Part shown: positions 40,241-48,681 of the stretch, one piece after another | Numbering within the stretch: the stretch's first letter is position 1 | How the letters are laid out: every line of letters starts with the position of its first letter | Made by a program: the position numbers and the translations under genes | DNA from: Alphaproteobacteria bacterium | Lineage (GTDB): Bacteria > Pseudomonadota > Alphaproteobacteria > Rhizobiales > Xanthobacteraceae | DNA: 57,771 nt | Assembly (NCBI GenBank): GCA_009781045.1 | Contig: WQYW01000011.1 | Coordinates: 1-57,771 of the forward strand | Direction of reading: 5' to 3' | Notes under the pieces: model-generated | Told to the model about the DNA's origin: nothing | Database searches by the model: none | What the model saw: the letters and a program-made list of their open reading frames with translations, nothing else

Positions 40241-41257
40241 CTATTCCCATTCAATCTCCGAGAATGCTGTTGTTGCATTGCGGGCGTTATAGTCGTCGAA
40301 GAGTTTCCACCTCCCTCGTTCAGTGGCCGCGGCATCCCGTGCGGCGACGTCGATGGTCTTGCCCTGGGCATTGAAAGTGCGCAGATCGGCAAGCAGTGAC
40401 GACAGATAGCGACGCTCCGCCTTGAGTGCCGCGGGCCATTCGCTTAAGGGGCCATGGCCTGGAACCACGAGTTTGGCCTTGATGGTGGCAAGTTCGGCGA
40501 TGGCTGTGAGCCAGCCGCGGATGCTGCCGTCGACCACCGGAATGTGGTTGACGAAGACCAGATCGCCGGCAAACAGGGTGCCGCTCACCGGGTCGAGCAC
40601 GGTCAGATCGTTGTCGCTATGGGCGGTTGGCCAGGCCCGCAGCAGCAGAGGACGCCCGCCGAGATCGAGTGTCATGCTTTCGGAGACGACGGTGGTGGGG
40701 GGCACGATCTTCACCGGCTCCAGCAGTTCCCGCCCCATGCTGGGAATAAAACTGCTGAGATAATGGGGACCGCGCAGCAGGAGGGCGCGGGGCAGGATGG
40801 CGTGGCCGACAAAAGTGGCGCCTTCCTTGAGGAATGCAGCATTGCCGAAGATGTGGTCGGGATGGCCGTGGGTATTGATGACGTAACGGATCGGCTTGTT
40901 GGTGCGCAGCCGGATCGCTGCCAGCAGCGCCTCGCCTTCGGCGACGCTGCCGCCGCTGTCGATGACGGCGACGGCGTCGTTGCCGATGACGAAACCGACA
41001 TTGGCAATTGCGCCCTGGTTGTCGCGCGACATCAATTCGATGACGCCGATATGGACGAAGATTCCGGGCGCGACTTCGCTCATGGGCAATTCGGCACCGC
41101 GCGCCGGTGCTAGCGTGGCGGCCGTGAGCATGACACACAGGACCAGGGCATGGAGAGCCCGGTGAAAAAGGGCACCGCAACAGCGGGCTATCGGACAGGG
41201 GCGACAGGGGGGGGCGATGGAACAGCCGGTGCGGCGGACTGGACGAAAACGCGGCAT
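40241..41257 (-). CDS. Quinoprotein relay system zinc metallohydrolase (type 2)
   Basis: 338 residues in the longest frame. A basic N-region precedes the hydrophobic LHALVLCVMLTAATLAPARGA, so it is exported. The metallo-beta-lactamase fold shows NTHGHPDHIFGNAAF (zinc ligands), WPTAHSDNDLTV, GTLFAGDLVFVNHIP and VVPGHGPLSEW. The family accompanies PQQ dehydrogenases and SoxYZ-like carriers, as here; its substrate is unknown. The true start is uncertain: the ATG at 41257 is preceded at one base by AAAGGAA, within a 14-bp repeat that duplicates that motif. Confidence 0.9.
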   Translation of the reverse strand: MPRFRPVRRTGCSIAPPCRPCPIARCCGALFHRALHALVLCVMLTAATLAPARGAELPMSEVAPGIFVHIGVIELMSRDNQGAIANVGFVIGNDAVAVIDSGGSVAEGEALLAAIRLRTNKPIRYVINTHGHPDHIFGNAAFLKEGATFVGHAILPRALLLRGPHYLSSFIPSMGRELLEPVKIVPPTTVVSESMTLDLGGRPLLLRAWPTAHSDNDLTVLDPVSGTLFAGDLVFVNHIPVVDGSIRGWLTAIAELATIKAKLVVPGHGPLSEWPAALKAERRYLSSLLADLRTFNAQGKTIDVAARDAAATERGRWKLFDDYNARNATTAFSEIEWE

Positions 41258-41258
41258 T

Positions 41259-41286
41259 TCCTTTGGTTCCGTTCCTTTGGTTCCGT
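41259..41286. repeat. 14-bp direct repeat at the 5' end of the metallohydrolase gene
   Basis: Two abutting copies of TCCTTTGGTTCCGT. On the minus strand each copy provides an AAAGGA, so the ribosome-binding sequence of the metallohydrolase gene is duplicated. Confidence 0.9.
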
Positions 41287-41470
41287 TGCTTCACCGCCGC
41301 GCAGCAGCAGACGTTGCATTGCGAAAGAGTAAGGCGGCGTGCGCGACAGATTGTGTCGGGGCCGATTTGGCTCACGGCAGCAGGCGATTCGCGATGACGT
41401 GCGGTTTTGTCGTTGGTGCCCCGGATTTTGAGCGGGTCAATGCCGGCAAGTCAAGTGCGGCCCAGGTCAG

Positions 41471-41510
41471 GTCAGGTGAGGTCAGGTGAGGTCAGGTGAG
41501 GTCAGGTGAG
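41471..41510. repeat. 10-bp tandem repeat, four perfect copies
   Basis: The unit GTCAGGTGAG is repeated four times from 41471, with partial copies at the edges. It lies about 75 bp before the proposed GTG of the xoxJ-like gene, inside its presumed promoter or leader. Confidence 0.95.
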
Positions 41511-41585
41511 GCCGGAGTGAACAGAGACCCGGGTGAAAGGGCGAAAAAAGGCCATGGCCGGAGAGAAAACAACAGGGAGAGCAGG

Positions 41586-42476
41586 GTGACAGGGAAGAAG
41601 ACGGTCGTGGCGCATCGCGGGGCGCTGTCATCCGCGCTGATCGCAATTCTTGCTGTGACATGGTGCGGGACTGGAGCGGGAGCGGCGGAGAGCAGCGATC
41701 TGTCGCTTGAGCTGGTCGACCCGGAGGTGTTGCGGGTCTGCGCCGATCCGCACAACCTGCCGTTTTCCAGCGAGCAGGGCGAAGGTCTGGAGAACAGGAT
41801 CGCGGAGCTGTTCGCGGCAAAGCTGCACAAGAAGCTCGAGTATACCTATTTTCCCCAGGCGACCGGCTTCGTGCACATGACGCTGGGGTTGCATCGCTGT
41901 GATGTCATCATGGGTTTTCCCCAGGGCGATGATCTGGCGCAGGGCACCAACCCCTATTACCGCACCGCCTATGCCCTGGTCTTCAAAACCGGCAGCGGAC
42001 TGGATGAGGTCGAGACCCTGGAAGATCCGCGCCTGAAGGGCCGCCCTATCGGCGTGGTGGCGGGCACCCCGCCGGCGACAAATATGGCGGTTGCGGGCCT
42101 GATGCGCACGGTCAAACCCTATCCGCTGGTGATCGATACCAGGCGTGAGTCCTCGGCCGAGACCATGGTCAACGATCTGGTGTCGGGGGGTATCGATGCC
42201 GGCGTGTTGTGGGGACCGATGGCGGGCTATTACGCCAGGAAGGCGGGGCCGGATTATCACGTCACGCCATTGGTCCGGGAAACCACCGGGCCGAAGCTTG
42301 TCTTTCGCATCGGCATGGCGGTGCGGCCCTCCGACCAGAACTGGAAGCGGCAGCTCAACCGCCTGATCCAGGAAAACCAGGAGGAGATCAACCGCATTCT
42401 GCGCGATTTCGGCGTCCCCCTGCTGGACGACAGCGATCATCCGCTCTCCGTACCGGCTGCGAAGGAGGAGAAATGA
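41586..42476 (+). CDS. xoxJ: Quinoprotein dehydrogenase-associated periplasmic binding protein (MxaJ/XoxJ-like)
   Basis: 296 residues from the GTG at 41586, chosen for the upstream CAGGGAGAGCAGG; the frame is open 30 codons further. The signal peptide ends GTGAGAAESS. LRVCADPHNLPFSSEQGEGLENRIAELF is split over the conserved start of the family, then YYRTAYALVF, IGVVAGTPPATNMA and DAGVLWGPMAGYYAR. XoxJ/MxaJ proteins bind their dehydrogenase and may help its activation. Here xoxF lies 18 kb away, so the symbol is by family. Its stop overlaps the next start. Confidence 0.87.
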   Translation: MTGKKTVVAHRGALSSALIAILAVTWCGTGAGAAESSDLSLELVDPEVLRVCADPHNLPFSSEQGEGLENRIAELFAAKLHKKLEYTYFPQATGFVHMTLGLHRCDVIMGFPQGDDLAQGTNPYYRTAYALVFKTGSGLDEVETLEDPRLKGRPIGVVAGTPPATNMAVAGLMRTVKPYPLVIDTRRESSAETMVNDLVSGGIDAGVLWGPMAGYYARKAGPDYHVTPLVRETTGPKLVFRIGMAVRPSDQNWKRQLNRLIQENQEEINRILRDFGVPLLDDSDHPLSVPAAKEEK

Positions 42477-43039
42477 TGCTGCGGCCTGCGTCTCTGTTCC
42501 TTGCTGCGGTGATCACCGCCATATGCGGCGCGTCTGCCGCAGAGCTGCCCTCAGAGCCGGACGGCTACCGCATGCAGGACTATCATGCGCCGGTCCCGGC
42601 GACGTTGACGGGGGCCCGTGTGCTCACCACTTCGCAGGCCGCGGCGCTGTGGCGGGAGAAGAGAGCTGTTTTTGTTGACGTGCTGCCGAGAGCGCCGAAG
42701 CCGCAAAGGCTGCCGGAGGGAACCGTCTGGCGCGACCCGCCGCGGCGCGACATCCCGGGCAGCATCTGGTTGCCGGACACCGGTTACGGCAGCCTGGCAC
42801 CGGGCACGGAGGCCTATTTCCGGCGCGCACTGGAGGCCATCACCCATGGTGAGCGCGGGCGAGGATTGGTCTTCTACTGTGAGGCCGGGTGCTGGATGTC
42901 GTGGAATGCAGCAAAGCGTGCGCTGGGCTATGGCTATGTCAATGTAGCGTGGTTTCCCGATGGCAGCGACGGATGGGAGAAAGCGGGTCTGAAGCTGGAG
43001 CAGAGTGAGCCGCTGCCGCGCCGTGAGAACGAAAGATAG
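42473..43039 (+). CDS. PQQ-dependent catabolism-associated CXXCW motif protein (rhodanese-like)
   Basis: 188 residues from ATGATG at 42473, with GAAGGAGGAG just upstream. Signal peptide AAVITAICGASAAEL. The fold is rhodanese-like: AAALWREKRAVFVDVLP at the start and YCEAGCWMSWNAAKRAL carrying the family signature (Cys-x3-Cys-Trp). The protein family is found almost only with PQQ alcohol dehydrogenases; its role is unknown. Translationally coupled to the binding protein before it. Confidence 0.9.
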   Translation: MMLRPASLFLAAVITAICGASAAELPSEPDGYRMQDYHAPVPATLTGARVLTTSQAAALWREKRAVFVDVLPRAPKPQRLPEGTVWRDPPRRDIPGSIWLPDTGYGSLAPGTEAYFRRALEAITHGERGRGLVFYCEAGCWMSWNAAKRALGYGYVNVAWFPDGSDGWEKAGLKLEQSEPLPRRENER

Positions 43040-43128
43040 GCGTCTGTCCTAAGGTTCAGGTTGTGTCTCAACAGCTGCGGGTCAAGGTGATGATGTCCGA
43101 CTGCGCTGCCGCCTCATGGAGGTTTGCT

Positions 43129-44310
43129 GTGAAACGCTGTGTGGCGGGCGTGGTTTTCTTGTGCGCCGCGATGTCGGCGGCTGCGGCTTCGGATCCTGTC
43201 GAGATCGGGATCGGCTATCTCCGCCATGCCGGAGCCCGACCCAGCCTGTCGCTCATCGACCAGGCCGCCGACAACGACGGCAGCGCCGGGGCCGAGCTGG
43301 GCTCGGAAGACAACAACACGACCGGAAAATTTCTCGGCCAGCATTTCCGGTTGGAGGAATATCGGCTCAAGGCGGGGGAGGACGTGGTCGCGGCGGGTAG
43401 CGCGCTTGCCGATCACGTCGGCTTCATCATCGCCGATCTCGATGCCGATGAGCTGTTGGCGCTGGCCGATGGGCTGAAGGATCGCGGCACGGTAGTGTTC
43501 AATGTCGGCGCGCCCGATGAGCGCCTGCGCGAGGCGGACTGCCGATCGAACATCATCCATGTCGCGCCCAGCCGCGCGATGCTGGCGGATGCACTGGCGC
43601 AATATCTGGTCTGGAAACAATGGAAGCGCTGGTTCCTGGTGGTCGGCTCGCATGAGCGGGACCGGCTCTATGCCGATGCATTGCGCCGCGCCGCCAGCCG
43701 TTTCGGGGCCAGGATCGTCACCGAGCGTGTGTTCGAAGACCAGGGCGGTGCACGGCGCAGCGACAGCGGCGTCGCCCTGATCCAGCGCCAGATGCCGGTC
43801 TTCACGCAAGGGGTGCCGGCCTATGATGTGTTGATCGCGGCCGATGAGAGCGAGGTCTTTGCGGACTACCTGCCCTACCGCAGCTGGGATCCGCGCCCCG
43901 TCGCCGGCTCTGCCGGTCTGATGGCGAAAAGCTGGGATGCGGCGCAGGATCAGTGGGGCGCGGTACAGCTGCAGAACCGCTTCATGAAGCGCAACACGCG
44001 CCGCATGAGCGCGCTCGATATGCAGGCCTGGACCGCGATGCGCATGATCGGGGAAGCTGCCTCGCGCAGCAGTTCCGCCGACCGGGAAAAGATTTTCACA
44101 TTTCTGAAGGGGGCGGATTTTTCGGTGGCGGCGTTCAAGGGCACGAAGCTGACGATCCGCGATTGGAATCTGCAGCTGCGCCAGCCGATTCTGCTGGTGG
44201 ATGGCCGTATGGTGGTCTCGGTGTCGCCGCAGGAGGGGTTCCTGCATCCGGTGTCGGAACTCGATACGCTCGGGCTCGATCGCCAGGAAACCACATGCAG
44301 CCTGCACTGA
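43129..44310 (+). CDS. ABC transporter substrate-binding protein, PQQ-dependent alcohol dehydrogenase system
   Basis: 393 residues from the GTG at 43129 with GGAGG eight bases upstream; the open frame begins 22 codons earlier. The signal peptide ends AAMSAAAASD. Type I periplasmic-binding fold (branched-chain amino acid type): IGIGYLRHAG, HVGFIIADLDADELLAL, WFLVVGSHERDR and AYDVLIAADESEVFADYLP. It belongs to the group that accompanies the beta-propeller, ATPase and permease that follow. In Methylorubrum and Pseudomonas related lut/ped sets were linked to lanthanide handling. Ligand unknown. Confidence 0.9.
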   Translation: MKRCVAGVVFLCAAMSAAAASDPVEIGIGYLRHAGARPSLSLIDQAADNDGSAGAELGSEDNNTTGKFLGQHFRLEEYRLKAGEDVVAAGSALADHVGFIIADLDADELLALADGLKDRGTVVFNVGAPDERLREADCRSNIIHVAPSRAMLADALAQYLVWKQWKRWFLVVGSHERDRLYADALRRAASRFGARIVTERVFEDQGGARRSDSGVALIQRQMPVFTQGVPAYDVLIAADESEVFADYLPYRSWDPRPVAGSAGLMAKSWDAAQDQWGAVQLQNRFMKRNTRRMSALDMQAWTAMRMIGEAASRSSSADREKIFTFLKGADFSVAAFKGTKLTIRDWNLQLRQPILLVDGRMVVSVSPQEGFLHPVSELDTLGLDRQETTCSLH

Positions 44311-44609
44311 AGCGGAAGGGCATGGCTGAAAAGGAAACGCTCGCGTCGGCGATGGCTCTTTGAGGATGTTCGGAAGGAGTGATTTGCAAGGTTTCATCCG
44401 TCCGCCTCCGCTGGCGTGGCGTGGGAGGCGGAACCGACAGGCAGGGGGGGTGGCCGGAAAGGATCCGGCCATAAGGGATTGAAGGCCTTGATGGATGTCG
44501 CCTGCAGGGCAGGAGGCGCGCGGCGAAAGCGATTGGGGGGGGGGCGCGGGCTGCGCATTTTTTGGAGGAGAGTTCAGAATTGCCGAGGTCATGTGCGAGA
44601 GGAGGGACC
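44311..44609. other. Gap before the beta-propeller gene
   Basis: 299 bp without a gene, G-rich on the plus strand (runs of G near 44445 and 44536). It breaks the otherwise tight operon and may hold an internal promoter for the beta-propeller/ATPase/permease genes. Confidence 0.4.
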
Positions 44610-45605
44610 ATGGGAGGGATTGGGATGCGGGCGGTGCTGGCGATCGCGTTGGCGGCACTGTCGGGCCATGTCGTGCCGGCCTTTGCCACGATCGCGTATA
44701 TCTCGAACGAGAAAAGCAACACGGTGTCGGTGATCGACACCACGAGCTGGATGGTGACGAAGACGATCAAGGTCGGGCAGCGGCCGCGGGGAATCGAGTT
44801 CACCCGTGACGGCCGTTTTGTCATGGTTGCGGTCGGCGACGACGACACCATCGAGATGATTGACGCCACCACCCAGGCGGTGGTGGACCGGCTGCCGTCG
44901 GGTCCCGATCCCGAACTCTTCAGTCAGGATGAAGCGGGCAGGCTGCTCTATGTCGCCAATGAGAACGACAACACCGTCACCGTGATTGATATCGCGGCGC
45001 GCCGGAGACTTGGCGATATCGAGGTCGGCGTCGAGCCCGAGGGCATGACCGTGAGCCCGGACGGCCGGATTCTCATCAATACCTCGGAAACCACCAATAT
45101 GGCGCATTTCATCGACACCACATCGCGTCAGGTGATTGCCAATGTGCTGGTCGATGCCAGGCCGCGTTTCGCCGCATTCAAGCCCGACGGATCGGAACTC
45201 TGGGTGTCCTCGGAGATCGGCGGCACGGTCTCGGTGATTGATCCGGTCAATCACAAGGTGATGACGAAGATCGGCTTCGAGATCGCCGGGCTGCGCAGCG
45301 AGGCGATCCAGCCGGTCGGGATCGCCATGACCCGGGACGGCCGGACCGCCTTTGTCGCGCTGGGTCCCGCCAACCGTCTCGCCGTGATCGATATCGCCAC
45401 CCACAGGGTGACGAAATACATTCTGGTCGGACAGCGGGTGTGGCACCTGGCGCTCACGCCGGACGAGAAATTTCTGCTGACCACCAACGGCATTTCAAAC
45501 GACGTCTCGGTGATCGATGTGAGTGCGCAGAAGGCAATCAAGACCATCCAGGTCGGCGAACAGCCCTGGGGCATCGCCATTCAGCCGGCGGCGACCGGGC
45601 CATGA
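44610..45605 (+). CDS. YVTN-type beta-propeller, PQQ-dependent catabolism-associated
   Basis: 331 residues from the ATG at 44610, preceded by GAGGAGGG. The signal peptide ends VVPAFATIAYIS. Repeats of about 42 residues carry the YVTN-like core: AYISNEKSNTVSVID, LLYVANENDNTVTVID, ELWVSSEIGGTVSVID, TAFVALGPANRLAVID and FLLTTNGISNDVSVID, forming a seven-bladed periplasmic propeller. It has no heme or PQQ site. Its stop overlaps the start of the ATPase (ATGA), so it is part of the transporter set. Confidence 0.92.
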   Translation: MGGIGMRAVLAIALAALSGHVVPAFATIAYISNEKSNTVSVIDTTSWMVTKTIKVGQRPRGIEFTRDGRFVMVAVGDDDTIEMIDATTQAVVDRLPSGPDPELFSQDEAGRLLYVANENDNTVTVIDIAARRRLGDIEVGVEPEGMTVSPDGRILINTSETTNMAHFIDTTSRQVIANVLVDARPRFAAFKPDGSELWVSSEIGGTVSVIDPVNHKVMTKIGFEIAGLRSEAIQPVGIAMTRDGRTAFVALGPANRLAVIDIATHRVTKYILVGQRVWHLALTPDEKFLLTTNGISNDVSVIDVSAQKAIKTIQVGEQPWGIAIQPAATGP

Positions 45606-46387
45606 CTGCGGCCATCACCGCGCCCGGCATGGCGGGCGTCGATGCCGCCACTCCGGCGCTGTCGATCCAGGCTCTGAGCCACGCCTACGGCGCGCGCCAG
45701 GCCCTTGTCAATGTGTCCTTTGAGCTGACGCCCGGGAGTTTTACCGCGCTGCTCGGTCTCAACGGGGCCGGCAAGAGCACACTGTTTTCGCTTGCAACCC
45801 GGCTTCTTGCCACAAGGTCGGGCCGCATCGCGATTTTCGGTCATGATATTGCGCAAACACCCGGCGAGGCGCTGCGGCTTCTCGGGGTCGTGTTCCAGCC
45901 GCGGACCGTCGATCTCGATCTGTCGCTGATGCAGAATCTGCTCTATCACGCCGCGCTCCATGGCATTGGACGTGGTCAGGCGCGGGAGCGGGCAGAGGCG
46001 CTGCTGACCCGGGTCGACCTTGCCGATCGAGCGAAGAGCAAGGCGCGCGATCTCTCCGGGGGCGAGATGCGGCGGCTTGAGATCGTGCGCGCGCTGCTTC
46101 ACCAGCCGCAGCTCCTGCTCCTCGATGAACCCACCGTCGGTCTCGACGTCAAGGCGCGGAGCGAGATCATCGGCCATGTCCGGGAACTGGTGACGAAGCC
46201 GGGCATCGCGGTGTTGTGGGCAACCCATCTTTTCGATGAAGTCGCCGATCAGGACGATGTCGTGGTGCTCCATCGCGGCCGGGTTGTGGCCCAGGGCCCG
46301 GTCGCCCGCCTGGTTGCGGAGGCGGGCGCGCGCGATATCCATGCCGCCTTCGACCGCCTGACACAGATCGCCGGGGAGGCTGCATGA
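45602..46387 (+). CDS. ABC transporter ATP-binding protein, PQQ-dependent alcohol dehydrogenase system (LutE/PedA-like)
   Basis: 261 residues from the overlapping ATG at 45602. Walker A GLNGAGKST, signature LSGGEMRRLEIVRAL, Walker B LLLLDEPTVGLD, switch His in LWATHLFDEV. It is of the ABC-2 (export-type) class, although its operon carries a substrate-binding protein, an unusual pairing typical of this quinoprotein-linked family. It energises the permease encoded immediately downstream. It lies at the position of the lutE gene in lanthanide-use clusters. Confidence 0.93.
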   Translation: MTAAITAPGMAGVDAATPALSIQALSHAYGARQALVNVSFELTPGSFTALLGLNGAGKSTLFSLATRLLATRSGRIAIFGHDIAQTPGEALRLLGVVFQPRTVDLDLSLMQNLLYHAALHGIGRGQARERAEALLTRVDLADRAKSKARDLSGGEMRRLEIVRALLHQPQLLLLDEPTVGLDVKARSEIIGHVRELVTKPGIAVLWATHLFDEVADQDDVVVLHRGRVVAQGPVARLVAEAGARDIHAAFDRLTQIAGEAA

Positions 46388-47253
46388 GCGTGGGCGCAAC
46401 CGGGGCGGGGGATGCCAGAGGGAATGTCGCGCGGCGCGGCTTTCCCCTGATGAGCTATCTCATCTGTTTTGGCGGCATCATCTGGCGCGAGGGCCTGCGC
46501 TTTATCCATCAGCGCGAACGTTTTGTCTCGGCACTGGTGCGCCCGCTGGTGTGGCTCTTCATCTTTGCCGCCGGCTTCCGTCAGGTTCTCGGCATCTCGA
46601 TCATCCCGCCTTATGAGACCTATATTCTTTATGAGGTCTATATCGCCCCCGGCCTGATGGCGATGATCCAGCTCTTCAACGCCATGCAGTCGTCGCTGTC
46701 GATGGTCTATGATCGCGAGATGGGCAATGTGCGCACGCTCCTGACCAGTCCCCTGCCGCGCTGGTTCCTGCTGTTTGCAAGGCTCCTTGCCGGCACGCTG
46801 GTGTCGGTGCTGCAGGTTTATGCCTTTCTGGTGATCGCCTGGATGTGGGATATCACGCCGCCGCCTTTCGGCTATATCACGGTGCTGCCGGCACTGCTGC
46901 TCAGCGGCCTGATGCTGGGGGCGATGGGCCTTCTGATTTCGTCGGGGATCCGGCAGCTGGAGAATTTTGCCGGCGTGATGAATTTCGTGATTTTCCCGAT
47001 GTTCTTTGCCTCTTCGGCGCTCTATCCGCTGTGGCGGGTACGTGAGGGCAGTCCGCTGCTCTATGCCATCTGCCAGTTCAACCCCTTCACCCACGTGGTT
47101 GAACTGATCCGCTTTGCGCTTTACGGCAGGATCAGCTGGGTCTCACTTGCGGTGGTGGGCGGCTGCACCGTCCTGTTTCTGGCCGGCGCGATCATCGCCT
47201 ATGATCCCTCGCGCGGCCTGCGCCGTCTCAATGTCGGGGGAGGAGAGGGATGA
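46384..47253 (+). CDS. ABC-2 type permease, PQQ-dependent alcohol dehydrogenase system (LutF/PedA2-like)
   Basis: 289 residues. ABC-2 family membrane protein with six helices: REGLRFIHQRERFVSALVRP before the first, then MVYDREMGNVRTLLTSPLPR, the cytoplasmic coupling loop, and FVIFPMFFASSALYPLWRV. Start and stop both overlap neighbours by ATGA. Export-type architecture with a periplasmic binding protein leaves the direction of transport open. Confidence 0.92.
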   Translation: MSVGATGAGDARGNVARRGFPLMSYLICFGGIIWREGLRFIHQRERFVSALVRPLVWLFIFAAGFRQVLGISIIPPYETYILYEVYIAPGLMAMIQLFNAMQSSLSMVYDREMGNVRTLLTSPLPRWFLLFARLLAGTLVSVLQVYAFLVIAWMWDITPPPFGYITVLPALLLSGLMLGAMGLLISSGIRQLENFAGVMNFVIFPMFFASSALYPLWRVREGSPLLYAICQFNPFTHVVELIRFALYGRISWVSLAVVGGCTVLFLAGAIIAYDPSRGLRRLNVGGGEG

Positions 47254-47894
47254 CAAAGCAGGGACGCGTGGCACTGGTTCTGGTGGCGCTTTTTGCCGCT
47301 TTCGCCGCGGGCGGGGGGAGGTGCCGGGCGGGTGGCCCGCGCCACCCGGGCGACTGGCCCTGCGCCCAGGCCAGAGTTCCGGAAATCTCGCTGGTCGCGG
47401 TGTGGGCCGGACCTTCGCTGGACCAGGCGCCGCAACAATGGCGGGAGGATCCAAAGGTCAAGAGCCTGGTTTCGCTGCTGGCGGCGCGACGCCTGGCGTT
47501 GGAGGACGCAGAGAAGCAGGCGCATGAATTTATTGCCGGCGCGGGCCCGGAGAAAGTCTACAAGGCAAAGCTTCTGTTCGCCGGCCTGTTTGAGACGCTG
47601 AACGCCCAGCGGTCTTCAGTGATGCGCGGGCTGGAGCGGGTCGGGCGCAAGCAGCGCGAGGCGGTGGAAAAGATCCGCATCGATATGCAGGAACAGCGCA
47701 AAGCGCAGCAGGAGACGAGCGCAAACGATGCGCCCGGGCTTGAAGCGCTCAATAATCAGCTCGCCTGGGAAATCCGGATTTTCGAGGAGCGCGGCAAGGT
47801 GGTGCGCTTCGTCTGCGAGGTGCCGGGCCTGATCGACCAGCGCCTGTTTGCACTGGGACGGGTGATCGGGCAGGAGATCAATCAGGGCGAGTGA
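47250..47894 (+). CDS. Conserved-looking exported protein at the end of the quinoprotein transporter operon
   Basis: 214 residues, start overlapping the permease stop (ATGA). The hydrophobic N-terminus VALVLVALFAAFAAGGG is followed by a WPCAQARVPEISLVAVWAGP segment. Most of the rest is predicted long alpha-helix (about residues 75-180, charged, with EKIRIDMQEQRKAQQETS), and CEVPGLIDQRLFALGRV is near the end. Cys at about 37 and 190 could form a disulfide. The function is unrecognised; the operon position suggests a periplasmic helper of the transporter or of XoxF, possibly the counterpart of lutG. Confidence 0.75.
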   Translation: MTKQGRVALVLVALFAAFAAGGGRCRAGGPRHPGDWPCAQARVPEISLVAVWAGPSLDQAPQQWREDPKVKSLVSLLAARRLALEDAEKQAHEFIAGAGPEKVYKAKLLFAGLFETLNAQRSSVMRGLERVGRKQREAVEKIRIDMQEQRKAQQETSANDAPGLEALNNQLAWEIRIFEERGKVVRFVCEVPGLIDQRLFALGRVIGQEINQGE

Positions 47895-48240
47895 TTCTGC
47901 CTGAATGAAGTATCGGCGGACGTCTGCGGCGAGAGCTGATGCGGCACAGCGGGGTATCGACAGATGTTGACCTGTTGACCTGGGGCTTGATCTGCCAGGG
48001 AGCTTCCAGGGGCTGCCGATTGCCCCGAATACCACCTTCCGCGGCCAGGGTTGTGTGTCACGCGGCGCAACAGGTCCGTGCGTCGACGAGACGGCATGCA
48101 GCATTTTCCAAATGCCCCCGCAACCCTCATCCAGGCTCGAACGGTCTTTTGGCGGAGCACAGTTGTATCCGAAAGCACGGCATCCATAGCTGCGATGCCC
48201 GCGACGCAGCCACTCGCCAGTCCACGGTTGTCCCGTCCCG
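47895..48240. other. Intergenic region, nothing recognised
   Basis: 346 bp between the convergent quinoprotein operon and the lipoprotein gene. No gene, RNA or strong hairpin. From here to 50.4 kb base composition and gene density differ from the flanks. Confidence 0.4.
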
Positions 48241-48681
48241 CTACTTCCTGACGACGCAGGCGTCCACAGCGTACGCGCATTGCTCGCCAGCGGTCAGGAG
48301 GCCACCCGTTGGCCCCTGGTAGTTGACGGCAGATACAGTGTCGGCATTGATCACGATGTTGATCTGACAAAAACGTTGTGTCGACACCGTGCTGCTAAAT
48401 GTGTTGGCGTTTCCAAAGGCGAAATTCCCGACGCGGTTGGTCTGTGCGTTTGTCGTCGCTGAGCCTGCAGCGAATGTTTCTACGTAACCATGTCCCGAGG
48501 CGTAGGACCAAACCTCAGTAGACCCTTCGGCCATCCGGTTGCCAGGAGGTCCCATGCACCGAAGCACCTGCTCTTTGGTCATGCCGACCATTTGAGCCCG
48601 CGCATCCTGGGCGATCTGCGCTCTTTTAAGCGCACATCCACACAGGCTAACGCAAATGATTGCAACGGCGAACGCCCGCAT
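48241..48681 (-). CDS. Small outer-membrane-type lipoprotein, SmpA/OmlA-like N-terminal part
   Basis: 146 residues from MRAFAVAIICVSLCGCALK; lipobox LCGC with the lipidated Cys at residue 16. The frame has ten more codons upstream. The segment MVGMTKEQVLRCMGPPGNRMAEGSTEVWSY resembles the SmpA/BamE-like fold that starts with a GM(T/S)xxqVxxxlG signature. The rest is Asn/Thr/Ser-rich with CAYAVDACVVRK at the end. It is a single gene in a patchy region; the role is unknown. Confidence 0.7.
   Translation of the reverse strand: MRAFAVAIICVSLCGCALKRAQIAQDARAQMVGMTKEQVLRCMGPPGNRMAEGSTEVWSYASGHGYVETFAAGSATTNAQTNRVGNFAFGNANTFSSTVSTQRFCQINIVINADTVSAVNYQGPTGGLLTAGEQCAYAVDACVVRK

Larger units (their letters stand above)
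41258..41585. promoter_or_regulatory. Divergent region between metallohydrolase and xoxJ-like genes, with two repeat arrays
   Basis: It holds a 14-bp direct repeat (TCCTTTGGTTCCGT at 41259-41272 and 41273-41286) and a 10-bp tandem array at 41471-41510. The region must carry promoters for both operons; no boxes could be assigned. Confidence 0.5.

Noticed and set aside
41471..41510. Possible CRISPR array
   Set aside because: The repeat units are 10 bp and abut without spacers; no cas genes in the window.
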